A stretch of 64,000 bases of DNA, from assembly GCF_030142075.1 (NCBI RefSeq), contig NZ_CP126241.1, forward strand, positions 682,001 through 746,000, written 5' to 3'. The position numbers were made by a program, and so were the translations under genes. Under the pieces are notes generated by a model. It was given only the letters and a program-made list of their open reading frames with translations. It searched no databases and was not told where the DNA came from. Below, in pieces: positions 1-7,722 of this stretch; within the stretch, counting starts at the first letter, position 1, and each line of letters begins with the position of its first letter. Source of the stretch: Arthrobacter sp. zg-Y20 (GTDB lineage: Bacteria; Actinomycetota; Actinomycetes; Actinomycetales; Micrococcaceae).

Positions 1-565
1 CGGTCTGCGGATCATCGGTACCCGGGGGAGGGGAGATGTAGTAGAACAGCGGTTCAGCGACGCCGTAGAACATCAGGCCGATGCCCATGCCGGCGGAGAA
101 CATCATCGAAATCCAGGACACGGTCTTGAACTGGGGTTCTTCGCCGTCCTTGCCCAGCGGGATCCGCCCGAAGCGTCCCACGGCAAGCCAGATCACGTAC
201 ACCACAAGGAAGGAAGCCAGCAGGACAAAGAACCAGCCGGCGTTGGTGATCACCCAGTCCAAGGCGGTCTGGGATACCGAGGCCAGGTTGTCGGTGCCGA
301 AGAAGCCCCAAGCGATGAAGGCCAGGGCCAGCACTGCTGTGACGGCAAAAAGCACCTTGTCCAGCTTGGCCGGGATCTCGCGGCTCAACGCCTTCTCCTG
401 CTGGCGCTGCCCCTCAATCATCAGCTGGACGAGTTCATGCTCCTGCTCCACCACGGGGATGGAGGAGGTAGTGGATTCCTCAACGGTAATGGAGAGCCGG
501 GCGGGTTCAGCGGGATCGCCGTCGTTCCTTCCAGCGTCGCGTATGGGACCTTCAGTGGTAGCCAT
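1..565 (-). CDS. BCCT family osmolyte transporter, N-terminal part
   Basis: Secondary transporter of the betaine/choline/carnitine (BCCT) family, which imports trimethylammonium or related compatible solutes with sodium or protons at the inner membrane. About 188 residues are visible and the gene continues past the window start. A hydrophilic, Glu/Gln-rich N-terminal tail of about 65 residues precedes two membrane segments. After these comes the family signature region MFSAGMGIGLMFYGVAEP, matching the BCCT glycine-rich TM3 stretch. The ATG at 565 follows AGGAAAGG on the minus strand, which supports this start. The long charged N-terminal tail is common in osmosensing members, but osmosensing here is inference. 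Substrate cannot be assigned because the aromatic-box helices lie outside the window. Confidence 0.9.
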   Translation of the reverse strand, partial: MATTEGPIRDAGRNDGDPAEPARLSITVEESTTSSIPVVEQEHELVQLMIEGQRQQEKALSREIPAKLDKVLFAVTAVLALAFIAWGFFGTDNLASVSQTALDWVITNAGWFFVLLASFLVVYVIWLAVGRFGRIPLGKDGEEPQFKTVSWISMMFSAGMGIGLMFYGVAEPLFYYISPPPGTDDPQT

Positions 566-807
566 AGGCCTTTCCTTATGTCAGCGCAAAGGGCCCGGGC
601 CCTGATGGCGGGCACGGGTAAGCAGAATGGCAACCACTCCCGGCGGAGGGCGCAATCAGTGCGCCTGCTTCCCGCCGGTATCCCCAAAGCAACGCGGTCC
701 CGACTCTGCGTTCCTTTACATAATTCGCGAGTGTGTCCCTTCCAGATTTGCGGTATGCAACGTCCCAAGTCAAATTCGCGCAGGAGTCGGGACCATGGCA
801 GCTGCTG
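566..807. other. Intergenic region with 11-bp inverted repeat
   Basis: This gap lies upstream of the BCCT gene and downstream of the lipoprotein gene, both on the minus strand. It contains GGTCCCGACTC at 696-706 and its exact reverse complement GAGTCGGGACC at 784-794, separated by 77 bases. The distance is long for a terminator. No gene is supported in the gap, which presumably holds the BCCT promoter. Confidence 0.4.
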
Positions 808-1392
808 TCAGGTGGTGCGGACCAGCATGTTGGGATCCTCCGAGCATGGCCCCTCATAGGACAGGCTGCTGAGGTGGTTGCCGGCTTGGTAAACCAAAGA
901 GTTCCCCTCGGCATCCTCGAGCGTGACGACGATGTAGGAGCCGGACCCGATGTCGGACGGGACGTCCTCGCTGTAGCGGTTCACCTCTTCGAATCCCTGG
1001 TCTTCGAAGTGGGACACGTACTTGGATATTGCTGCCTCCGGATCCTCAACGGCCGGTCCCATGATCATGCCGACGTAGTGGTAGGACACCGGGTCCGATC
1101 CTGGACAAGCACGCCCGAAATACCCGGCTGTGCCCTTCTCCCAGGGCGCCCGGTCCGGACCGGAGAATGTCCAATCGCCGCCGTGGACCTTTGTGGTCTC
1201 GTCGTTGAGGTCGAGCATCCGTTGGAGGAGCTCCGAAGTCGGCTTGGAAGTGTCCATGGCGCCGTCGTTGCCGGATTTGTCTGATTGATACATAGGGTCC
1301 TCGGATTCGATGGAGCTGGTGCAGCCGGACAGAACAAGGGAGAGAGCCACAGCGACAGTGGTGGCAACCGGGGTTAGTCGGGGGAAGGTCAT
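808..1392 (-). CDS. Putative lipoprotein of unknown function
   Basis: A 194-residue exported protein. The first 24 residues form a signal peptide with lipobox LSGC, so it is probably acylated and anchored on the outer face of the membrane. The rest is a soluble acidic domain (about residues 30-194) with two later cysteines (near the GRACPGSD and GPCSEDP segments) that could form a disulfide. I do not recognise the family. Its ATG overlaps the stop of the upstream alpha/beta hydrolase gene by 4 bp (ATGA), so it is the third gene of a translationally coupled cassette with the hydrolase and the WXG-like protein. It may be a dedicated partner or immunity-type protein for that cassette, which is inference only. 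Confidence 0.8.
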   Translation of the reverse strand: MTFPRLTPVATTVAVALSLVLSGCTSSIESEDPMYQSDKSGNDGAMDTSKPTSELLQRMLDLNDETTKVHGGDWTFSGPDRAPWEKGTAGYFGRACPGSDPVSYHYVGMIMGPAVEDPEAAISKYVSHFEDQGFEEVNRYSEDVPSDIGSGSYIVVTLEDAEGNSLVYQAGNHLSSLSYEGPCSEDPNMLVRTT

Positions 1393-3206
1393 AGGTACTC
1401 GGCCATCTCTTCGGGGTCATGGAGCGGTGGGATGATCTGTTGGTCCCGTTCCAGGACACTATCGCCCCGCCCTGTTGTAGCGCGCGCCACCGAATCGAGG
1501 CTGTGGGTACCATCATTGAGGTATCCGTGCCCCTTCTGCGTGCCGATTGGATTCAGGTTTGTGGCGCCACCACCGATCACGGAGTGTCCACGCGTCGCTA
1601 CGAGATCCCGTGCCGGATCGCCCAATGAACTAAACTCGTGTGCCCCGAAACCTTCCTCCAGAGGATTGATGCGGTAGCCTCCGTATGCCCCGCCGGGTGC
1701 CACCACGTCCTGCGGTGCGTTGGTGGCAAACAATGCCGGAGTACCGTCTGACGCCGGTTTGATATGCAGGTCCGCTGCGTTGTCAACAACCGCCTGGTCC
1801 AGCCCTGCTGAACCGAAGAAGGTCACGGAATCCACGTCAAAATCCGTTTGGGTCAAGCCGTAGGCTGATGTGGTTGTTCCATAGGAATGTGCGGCCACGG
1901 CCACGTAGGGATCGCGGCCGCCGCCAGCGGCGTGGAACCCGTTCAACGCAGCGGCGAACTTCTCCCCGCCGGCTCTGGCGTGAGCGGTATCGAGGACCTC
2001 CAGATGTTCCACCGAGAGTTGCGGAGGGGTCTCGTAACCGATCCACGCGACCACCGCGTGGTTGCGCTCACCCAACATGCTCTGTGCGTCATAGATGTTC
2101 TGGGACGCATCGGTCCAGTTTTCACCCGGTTTCCATTCGGTTCCCATGCCCGGGACGTTCCACGTGACGTTGTCCGCAGTGTCCAGGTTGCCGATGGCTA
2201 CCGCAGCAAGGGGCGGAGCGCCCAGATCCAGGGAAATGATGCCTCGGGGCGCTGCACCATGGGTCGATTCACTTCCCAATTGGATAGCCAGGAGGGCATC
2301 CCTGCGCTGGCCATCAGGGGTCTGGTCCAGTTCTGCCTGCAGGGCCACGGCATTGGCGGCGGTCCGGTCGGAATAGGGGATTCCCTCGAGGTTGCCTACC
2401 ATGAGCGGAAATTGTTTGGCCAAGGACTGCCGCTGTTCCGCCGTCAACCGGCTCCAGGCCTCCTTATTGCTTCGCGGATCCAGCCCCGGGTGCGGTCCGG
2501 AAAACAATTCCGGGTTGCTCTGCTTGAACTGCGCAGCTTGGGAAGGAGTCAGCAACGCCAACGCGGCCAGGAGTTGGCGCATGGCGTCCGGTCCGTCGTC
2601 GCCATTCAGGACCTTATTCAGCGCACGGGTGGCGTCGGACGCAGCGTATTCGTTTTCATTCGCTGCGGCGGCCGGGAGGACGTCGCTGGTGCGCCGGCGC
2701 AGTGCCCGCAGCGCCGTCCGGCACGTTTCTTCCGCGGCCTGCAGGTCCGCTGCCAGCGCATCTGCCTGGCGCTGCAGAAGGGCGCTCACCAGTGCGTCAG
2801 ATTTTTCATCCACGAAGTCGGCAATGAAGTCGGGCACAAAGCCTGGAGTCAAATTCTCCCTTGCTCTATCCGCAACCTTGGCGGCTCCCACCTCAGCATC
2901 CAAGATTGCGCGCTTAGCCTTGATGGTCCGTACCGCGTCGGCAAATTCCTCAAGTGCGTTACGCGCGGACGCCGCAACCCGCCCGATTGCCTCGCCGTGG
3001 TCACTTGGCTTGTCCATCGCGCTGAAGACAACCTGCTGTTCCGGCGCGCGGTAGTAGTCCGTGATCGTGCGCCACTTGTCCTGCGCATCGTTCAGCGTTT
3101 GCGCCATCTGGTCCGTTTGCTCCGCTATGCCGGCAGCCGCCGTGCTGAGTGCTTCAGGATCCGGAAGATTCTCCGTACCGCTCAGGTCAACTGCAATCAA
3201 ACTCAT
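1389..3206 (-). CDS. Alpha/beta hydrolase (DUF1023 family) with helical N-terminal domain
   Basis: A 605-residue protein. The C-terminal half (about 330-560) matches the actinobacterial DUF1023 alpha/beta-hydrolase group, with a nucleophile elbow AHSYG in a context reading VAAHSYGTTTSAYGL and a later FFGSAGLD strand-turn. The first 330 residues are almost entirely helical and charged. They begin with a WXG100-length module (residues about 15-110 with TDQMAQTLNDAQDKWRT) that resembles the N-termini of type VII secretion substrates. No signal peptide is present. I chose the second Met (3206) because it gives an ATGA overlap with the upstream gene and follows GGAAGGTGGGG; an earlier Met is possible at 3218. 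Substrate unknown; lipid esterase or secreted toxin-like hydrolase are both possible. Confidence 0.85.
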   Translation of the reverse strand: MSLIAVDLSGTENLPDPEALSTAAAGIAEQTDQMAQTLNDAQDKWRTITDYYRAPEQQVVFSAMDKPSDHGEAIGRVAASARNALEEFADAVRTIKAKRAILDAEVGAAKVADRARENLTPGFVPDFIADFVDEKSDALVSALLQRQADALAADLQAAEETCRTALRALRRRTSDVLPAAAANENEYAASDATRALNKVLNGDDGPDAMRQLLAALALLTPSQAAQFKQSNPELFSGPHPGLDPRSNKEAWSRLTAEQRQSLAKQFPLMVGNLEGIPYSDRTAANAVALQAELDQTPDGQRRDALLAIQLGSESTHGAAPRGIISLDLGAPPLAAVAIGNLDTADNVTWNVPGMGTEWKPGENWTDASQNIYDAQSMLGERNHAVVAWIGYETPPQLSVEHLEVLDTAHARAGGEKFAAALNGFHAAGGGRDPYVAVAAHSYGTTTSAYGLTQTDFDVDSVTFFGSAGLDQAVVDNAADLHIKPASDGTPALFATNAPQDVVAPGGAYGGYRINPLEEGFGAHEFSSLGDPARDLVATRGHSVIGGGATNLNPIGTQKGHGYLNDGTHSLDSVARATTGRGDSVLERDQQIIPPLHDPEEMAEYL

Positions 3207-4348
3207 GTTAGGCCCCACCTTCCGCGGGATGTCTGGACGGGAGCTGTTGGGGCCGCGTCCGCTTGGGAGCTTGCTTGGAATAACTGAACCGGCTCCGGTG
3301 CCGCGCTGGGCTCTCCGCCTCCGGTTTCGGGGATGGGGATTCCAGCGGACGGGTGGTCAGCGGGGTCGATAATGAAGCCCGGATCGATGCCCGGCCATGT
3401 AGTCCCGGGGCCGGGGGTTGCAGGGCCGGGGTGGCCCGGAACGGCTGGTGTTGTTCCCTGGTCCACACCGCCCGGGATTGACTCTGGCAGGGGCAGCGGC
3501 AGGGGAAGGGTAACGTGCCCGTGCCCGGGGTCCATCCCCGGAAATGAAGGATCGGGAATGTGCAGGATGGGGCCCGGGTGCCCGGGTGTCACCACTCCCG
3601 GAGCAGTGCCGACGACCTCCGGAAGCGCGGCGGGCAGGTGGGCGGGCAGTGTTTCCGCGACGGGGATGTGCGCGGCGGGCAGGTGGGCGGGCAGTGTTTC
3701 CGCGACGGGGATGTGCGCGGCTGGCAGGTGGGCGGGCAGTGTTACCGCGACGGGGATGTGCGCGGCTGGCAGGTGGGCGGGCAGTGTTACCGCGACGGGG
3801 ATGTGCGCGGCTGGCAGGTGGGCGGGCAGTGTTTCCGCGACGGGGATGGGAATAGGAGCCGGACCAGGCACGGGAGCAGGAGACGGAGGCTCGGGCGCCT
3901 GGGCCACGGGAACGGGGACGGTCGCCTCTGGAGCCTGAACAACCGGCACGGGAACGGGGACGGTCGCCTCAGGCGCCGGCGCGGGTGACGGGGGTTCCCA
4001 TGTCACGCCTGCTGTTGAACCCGGGGGATCCAGCGGGACAACACTGCCAGCCGCCAGCTGTGCGTTAGCCAGCATTTCCTCGTCACCAATGACATAGGCG
4101 CGAATCGCCCGCCGGGTGGCGAAGACAGCATTGTCAGAGCGCGTCAAAACGGTCTCAATATCCTTTAGCAGGGTTTCTCCGGCGAAATTGGAAAAGGCGG
4201 AAAGGACCGGGCTGCTGCCTAATGCAACTTCGACGTCGTCTATGAAACCCTGGATACGGCTGTGGACACCCTGGCTCGCCGTCAGAATCGTCTCGGTGTC
4301 GGTGACGATCCTGCCTACTATTGCGGCATCTATGTCGTACTCGCTCAT
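3203..4348 (-). CDS. WXG-like helical protein with proline-rich repeat tail
   Basis: A 381-residue protein in two parts. Residues 1-95 are a helical domain of WXG100/DUF6507-like size (MSEYDIDAAIVGRIV...) with no signal peptide. From about residue 110 it becomes an extreme Pro/Ala/Val/Gly-rich tail. The tail includes five 15-residue repeats of the type IPVAETLPAHLPAAH, encoded by a 45-bp DNA repeat, and then a PG-rich segment. The start at 4348 follows GGGGGAG closely; a longer reading from 4396 lacks such a site. It is the first gene of a three-gene coupled unit with the DUF1023 hydrolase and lipoprotein. Export by a type VII (ESX) system is suggested by architecture but no ESX core gene lies in the window. 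The extended tail could cross the cell wall. Confidence 0.8.
   Translation of the reverse strand: MSEYDIDAAIVGRIVTDTETILTASQGVHSRIQGFIDDVEVALGSSPVLSAFSNFAGETLLKDIETVLTRSDNAVFATRRAIRAYVIGDEEMLANAQLAAGSVVPLDPPGSTAGVTWEPPSPAPAPEATVPVPVPVVQAPEATVPVPVAQAPEPPSPAPVPGPAPIPIPVAETLPAHLPAAHIPVAVTLPAHLPAAHIPVAVTLPAHLPAAHIPVAETLPAHLPAAHIPVAETLPAHLPAALPEVVGTAPGVVTPGHPGPILHIPDPSFPGMDPGHGHVTLPLPLPLPESIPGGVDQGTTPAVPGHPGPATPGPGTTWPGIDPGFIIDPADHPSAGIPIPETGGGEPSAAPEPVQLFQASSQADAAPTAPVQTSRGRWGLT
3625..3848. repeat. 45-bp tandem repeat, about five copies
   Basis: Tandem direct repeat of period 45 inside the WXG-like gene. The marker string CGACGGGGATG recurs at 3658, 3703, 3748, 3793 and 3838, exactly 45 bases apart. 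Copies differ by a few bases (for example GGCGGGCAGG versus GGCTGGCAGG, and GTGTTTCC versus GTGTTACC), giving Glu/Val variation in the encoded 15-residue unit. The repeat keeps the reading frame, so copy number could vary without breaking the gene. Confidence 0.95.
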
Positions 4349-4463
4349 GCTCTCCCCCTTGAACCGGTTTCCTGCTGCCCCTGGAAATGCGGACACAGTT
4401 GGGAGAGCCCATATTCAACAGTTCCCCCGTTTCGGGAAGAACATAACCTGCCGAAAGGAATTC

Positions 4464-4489
4464 GTACATGGGGAGAACTCCCCATGTAC
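4464..4489. promoter_or_regulatory. Perfect 26-bp palindrome upstream of WXG cassette
   Basis: Arms GTACATGGGGAG (4464-4475) and CTCCCCATGTAC (4478-4489) are exact reverse complements separated by AA. It lies 5 bases beyond the stop of the iron-transporter gene and about 115 bp upstream of the WXG-like start, both on the minus strand. It lacks a following T-run on the minus strand, so an operator for the cassette is as likely as a terminator for the transporter gene. Confidence 0.6.
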
Positions 4490-4494
4490 TTCCC

Positions 4495-5622
4495 CTAGAG
4501 TGCCGTGGTGCCGAAAAGCATCCCCAGCAGATATGTGGCGGCCGCAGCACCGAGGCCGATCGCCAGCTGGCGCAGCGCCCGCTTGAGCGGCGAGGCACCG
4601 GACAGCAGACCGACGACGGCGCCGGTCATCAGCAGCGCCAGTCCCACCAAGATGCAGGAGAGAACGACGGCGGTGAGTCCGGTGAGGCCGAAGATGTACG
4701 GCAGGATCGGGATCACGGCACCGGAGGCAAAGAAGCAGAAGCTGGAGGCCGCAGCACCCAGCCCGGTGCCGACGGATTCGTGCTCGTCGCGGCGGTCCTC
4801 GGTGTCGGCCTCGGGGTTGAGGGAGAAGCTGGGGTCACAGTCGCAGGTGTAGAGCCCCATTCGTTCAGCCGCACGGTGCTCGGCGGCCTCCCTGGTCATT
4901 CCGCGGGCGCGGTACACCAGCACCAGTTCGTTGGCGTCAATATCCAGCGATTTCGCGGCGGAAAGGGTGATCTGGGTGGGTCGGGAAGCGTCCAGCAGTT
5001 CCCGCTGGGACCGGACCGAGACGTACTCGCCGGCACCCATGGACAGGGCGCCGGCGAGTAGGCCCGCCAGCCCGCTGAACAGGATGAATGTGCTGGAAAC
5101 CCCGGCGGCGCCAATGCCCATAATCAGGGCGAGGTTGCTGACCAAGCCGTCATTCGCACCGAACACTGCGGCACGGAAATTGCCGGAAAGCCGGGTCCGT
5201 CCGCGGGTGGCCAAGCCCCGGACCACTTCTTCATGGATCTGCTCATCAGCGGCCATGGCGCTGGTGGCGTTAGGGTCCTGGGCATAGGGCGATCGGCCCT
5301 CGGCACGCTGGGCCAGCGCCAGTACAAACACCGAGCCAAAACGCCGGGCCAGCAGGCCGAGGGCGCGGTTACGGAAGGATGCGCGCATCGGGCGGCCGGC
5401 GTCGTCGCCCAAAAGCTGGCGCCAGTGTTCCTCATGGCGGCCCTCCGCCTCGGCCAAGGCGAGGAGGATGTCGCGTTCCTCCCCGTCGCGGCGTTCGGCG
5501 AGGTAACGGTAGGTGGCGGCTTCGGCCTGTTCGTCGGCGAGGTACTGCCGCCAGCGCTTGAGGTCGGCATTGGAAGGGACGCTGGGCCCGTTGTGCGGCT
5601 CCGGCGGTGACTGGGAATTCAC
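4495..5622 (-). CDS. Ferritin-like/VIT1 family iron-manganese transporter
   Basis: A 375-residue fusion. Residues about 15-150 form a rubrerythrin/ferritin-like helical bundle with repeated Glu/His ligand motifs (EQAEAATYRYLAE, EAEGRHEEHW, DEQIHEEVV). Residues about 155-375 are a CCC1/VIT1 membrane domain with the hallmark FGANDGLVSN and GAGEYVSVRSQREL segments and five hydrophobic helices. Family members with this layout (MbfA-type) export or sequester Fe2+/Mn2+ and use the ferritin-like domain to sense or deliver metal. I start at GTG 5622, preceded by GGAGCACC; the reading frame extends upstream to 5775 without a better site. A CDCD motif in the cytosolic linker is an extra potential metal site. 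It stands alone as a gene, upstream of the WXG cassette. Confidence 0.9.
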   Translation of the reverse strand: MNSQSPPEPHNGPSVPSNADLKRWRQYLADEQAEAATYRYLAERRDGEERDILLALAEAEGRHEEHWRQLLGDDAGRPMRASFRNRALGLLARRFGSVFVLALAQRAEGRSPYAQDPNATSAMAADEQIHEEVVRGLATRGRTRLSGNFRAAVFGANDGLVSNLALIMGIGAAGVSSTFILFSGLAGLLAGALSMGAGEYVSVRSQRELLDASRPTQITLSAAKSLDIDANELVLVYRARGMTREAAEHRAAERMGLYTCDCDPSFSLNPEADTEDRRDEHESVGTGLGAAASSFCFFASGAVIPILPYIFGLTGLTAVVLSCILVGLALLMTGAVVGLLSGASPLKRALRQLAIGLGAAAATYLLGMLFGTTAL

Positions 5623-5930
5623 GGTGCTCCTGACAGGGACCGGAACAGGGGGATCCGGCCAGTTAAAAAGGTCTCTGACCGAAGGTCTCGCTCGCCCGGG
5701 CTGCGTGCCGTCGGGTGGACTGCCGGGACGCCGCGGCGTCCAGTATGTCGACAGGCCTCGGCCGTACGGAACCAAAGGCCCGGGCCGGAGCTACTCCCCT
5801 TCAACGTCCCAGTGTAATGCAATCAGCCGGCGCAAGGCGGGACCGACCCGGAGCGGTCCGCCGCGGGCCCGGTTGAGCTGGAGGCTCAATAACTTAAGTC
5901 AAGGGGCGGGCAGGCGCTAAAGTCGAATGC

Positions 5931-7706
5931 GTGAGCAAAAACTACCCTCTTACGGATCCGGACCGCCCGTGGACCCGCCATTACAGCGAGGGAGTCCTGG
6001 ATGGCTTTACCCTTCCGGAGGAATCCCTTGTCGACATGGTTGAGACCTCCATCCGCAAGTACCGGTCCAAGACCGCCCTTGAGTTCTTCGGCGCCACCAC
6101 CAGCTATGAGGAACTCGGAGAGCAGATCCGCCGGGTTGCCACAGGTCTGTTGAAGCTGGGGGTGCGCAAGGGTGACCGCGTGGCACTGGTACTGCCCAAC
6201 TCACCACAGCACGTGGTCGCGTTCTACGCCGTGCTGCGGTTGGGTGCAGTGGTGGTGGAGCACAATCCGCTGTACACCGACAGGGAACTGCGGCACCAGT
6301 TTGAGGACCACGGGGCCACGGTGGCCATTGTGTGGGACAAGACGGTGGAACAGATCCAGAATCTGCCCGCAGACATCCCCGTGCGGACCATCATTTCCGT
6401 GGACCTGATCTCCGCAATGCCCCTGTCCAACCGGATCGCGCTGAAGCTGCCGGTCCCCAAGGCGCGTAAGGCCCGCGCGGCGCTGACCGTGGACACGAAG
6501 CCCCGCAGCGGGTCCCGAAAGGTGCTCACCTGGAAGACCCTGCTGAACAACCGGCCGCTGCGCCGGCGGTATCCGCGTCCCGCGGCCGGTGACCTTGCCG
6601 CCATCCAGTACACCAGCGGCACCACGGCAGACCCCAAGGGCGCCATGCTCCTGCACTCGAACCTGATGGCCAACGCTGCCCAGGGTGTCGCGTGGGCGTC
6701 GGGCCTCCGGCTCGGCGAGGAAACCTTCTACGCCGTGCTGCCCATGTTCCACGCCTACGGGCTCACCCTGAGCTTGACCTGCGCCATGAAGACCGGGTCA
6801 CGGCTGGTCCTCTTCCCGAAGTTCGACGAGGACCTCACCCTGCAGGCGATGAAGAAGTCCCCCGCCACGTTCCTGCCGGCGGTGCCGCCCATCTACGACC
6901 GGCTGGCAGCCGCGGCAGCAGAACAGGGCGTCTCGCTGCGCGGCATCAGATTCGCTATTTCCGGGGCCATGAACCTGCCCCTGGAAACGGTCGAAACCTG
7001 GGAAGCGGCCACCGGCGGACACCTCATTGAGGGCTACGGGCTGACCGAAACTTCCCCGGTTGCCCTGGGCAACCCGTTTAGTCCTTCCCGGAAGCCGGGC
7101 ACGGTGGGTGTGCCGTTCCCGCTGACGGATATCCGTGTTGTGGACCCCGAAAACCCGGCCATGGACGTTGCCCAGGGCACGCCCGGCGAACTGCTGATCC
7201 GCGGACCGCAGGTGTTTGACGGTTACTGGAACAAGCCCAAGGAAACGGAAGCGGTCCTGCTCAACGGCGGCTGGTTCCGGACCGGCGATATTGTCTCTGT
7301 GGATGAGGACGGGTTTGTCACCATCCGCGACCGCATCAAGGAACTGATCATCACCGGCGGCTTCAACGTCTCACCCTCCGAGGTGGAGGAGGCGCTGAAG
7401 CGCCACGACTCGGTTGAGGACGCCGCCGTGGTTGGACTGGCCCGCTCAGGCGGCGGCGAGGATGTGGTTGCTGCAGTTGTGGTCAAGCCCGGAAGCGGCT
7501 TCAACGCCGAAGGGTTGCGGACCTACGTCCGCAACGAGCTGGCCGCCTACAAGGTCCCGCGCCGCATCGTGGAGATCCAGGAGCTACCCAAATCCCTGAT
7601 CGGCAAGGTCCTGCGGCGCCACGTCCGCGACAACCTGCAAAACGGCGGCCACCCCGCCACCCCAGACGAAGGTACTGCCCCCACCAACGCCCAGAACAAT
7701 GCCTGA
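5931..7706 (+). CDS. fadD: Long-chain fatty-acid-CoA ligase
   Basis: ANL-superfamily enzyme of 591 residues that activates a fatty acid to acyl-AMP and then acyl-CoA in the cytosol. The P-loop-like AMP-binding motif YTSGTTADPKGAML lies near residue 226. It is followed by GYGLTETSP near 368, the GWFRTGDI hinge-side motif near 446, DRIKELIITGGFN near 465 and the C-terminal catalytic lysine context LPKSLIGKVLRR near 557. All core motifs are intact. The GTG at 5931 is used as start and no in-frame ATG upstream is available before a stop. Chain-length specificity cannot be read from sequence. It is followed immediately by an AI-2E family permease in a likely two-gene transcript. Confidence 0.92.
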   Translation: MSKNYPLTDPDRPWTRHYSEGVLDGFTLPEESLVDMVETSIRKYRSKTALEFFGATTSYEELGEQIRRVATGLLKLGVRKGDRVALVLPNSPQHVVAFYAVLRLGAVVVEHNPLYTDRELRHQFEDHGATVAIVWDKTVEQIQNLPADIPVRTIISVDLISAMPLSNRIALKLPVPKARKARAALTVDTKPRSGSRKVLTWKTLLNNRPLRRRYPRPAAGDLAAIQYTSGTTADPKGAMLLHSNLMANAAQGVAWASGLRLGEETFYAVLPMFHAYGLTLSLTCAMKTGSRLVLFPKFDEDLTLQAMKKSPATFLPAVPPIYDRLAAAAAEQGVSLRGIRFAISGAMNLPLETVETWEAATGGHLIEGYGLTETSPVALGNPFSPSRKPGTVGVPFPLTDIRVVDPENPAMDVAQGTPGELLIRGPQVFDGYWNKPKETEAVLLNGGWFRTGDIVSVDEDGFVTIRDRIKELIITGGFNVSPSEVEEALKRHDSVEDAAVVGLARSGGGEDVVAAVVVKPGSGFNAEGLRTYVRNELAAYKVPRRIVEIQELPKSLIGKVLRRHVRDNLQNGGHPATPDEGTAPTNAQNNA

Positions 7707-7722
7707 GCGGAAAAGAGCGGAC

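Noticed and set aside
1887-3287. A 466-codon open frame on the plus strand opposite the DUF1023 hydrolase gene
   Set aside because: It is the GC-rich antisense shadow of a well-supported gene, has Cys/Arg-rich composition, no family features and no ribosome-binding site.
3625-3848. CRISPR array
   Set aside because: Units are contiguous 45-bp tandem copies without unique spacers and lie in frame inside a gene.
3333-3938. Plus-strand frame with GRWAGSVSATGMCA repeats
   Set aside because: The repeat arises from antisense reading of the 45-bp proline-rich repeat; the minus-strand frame has the good start site and operon position.
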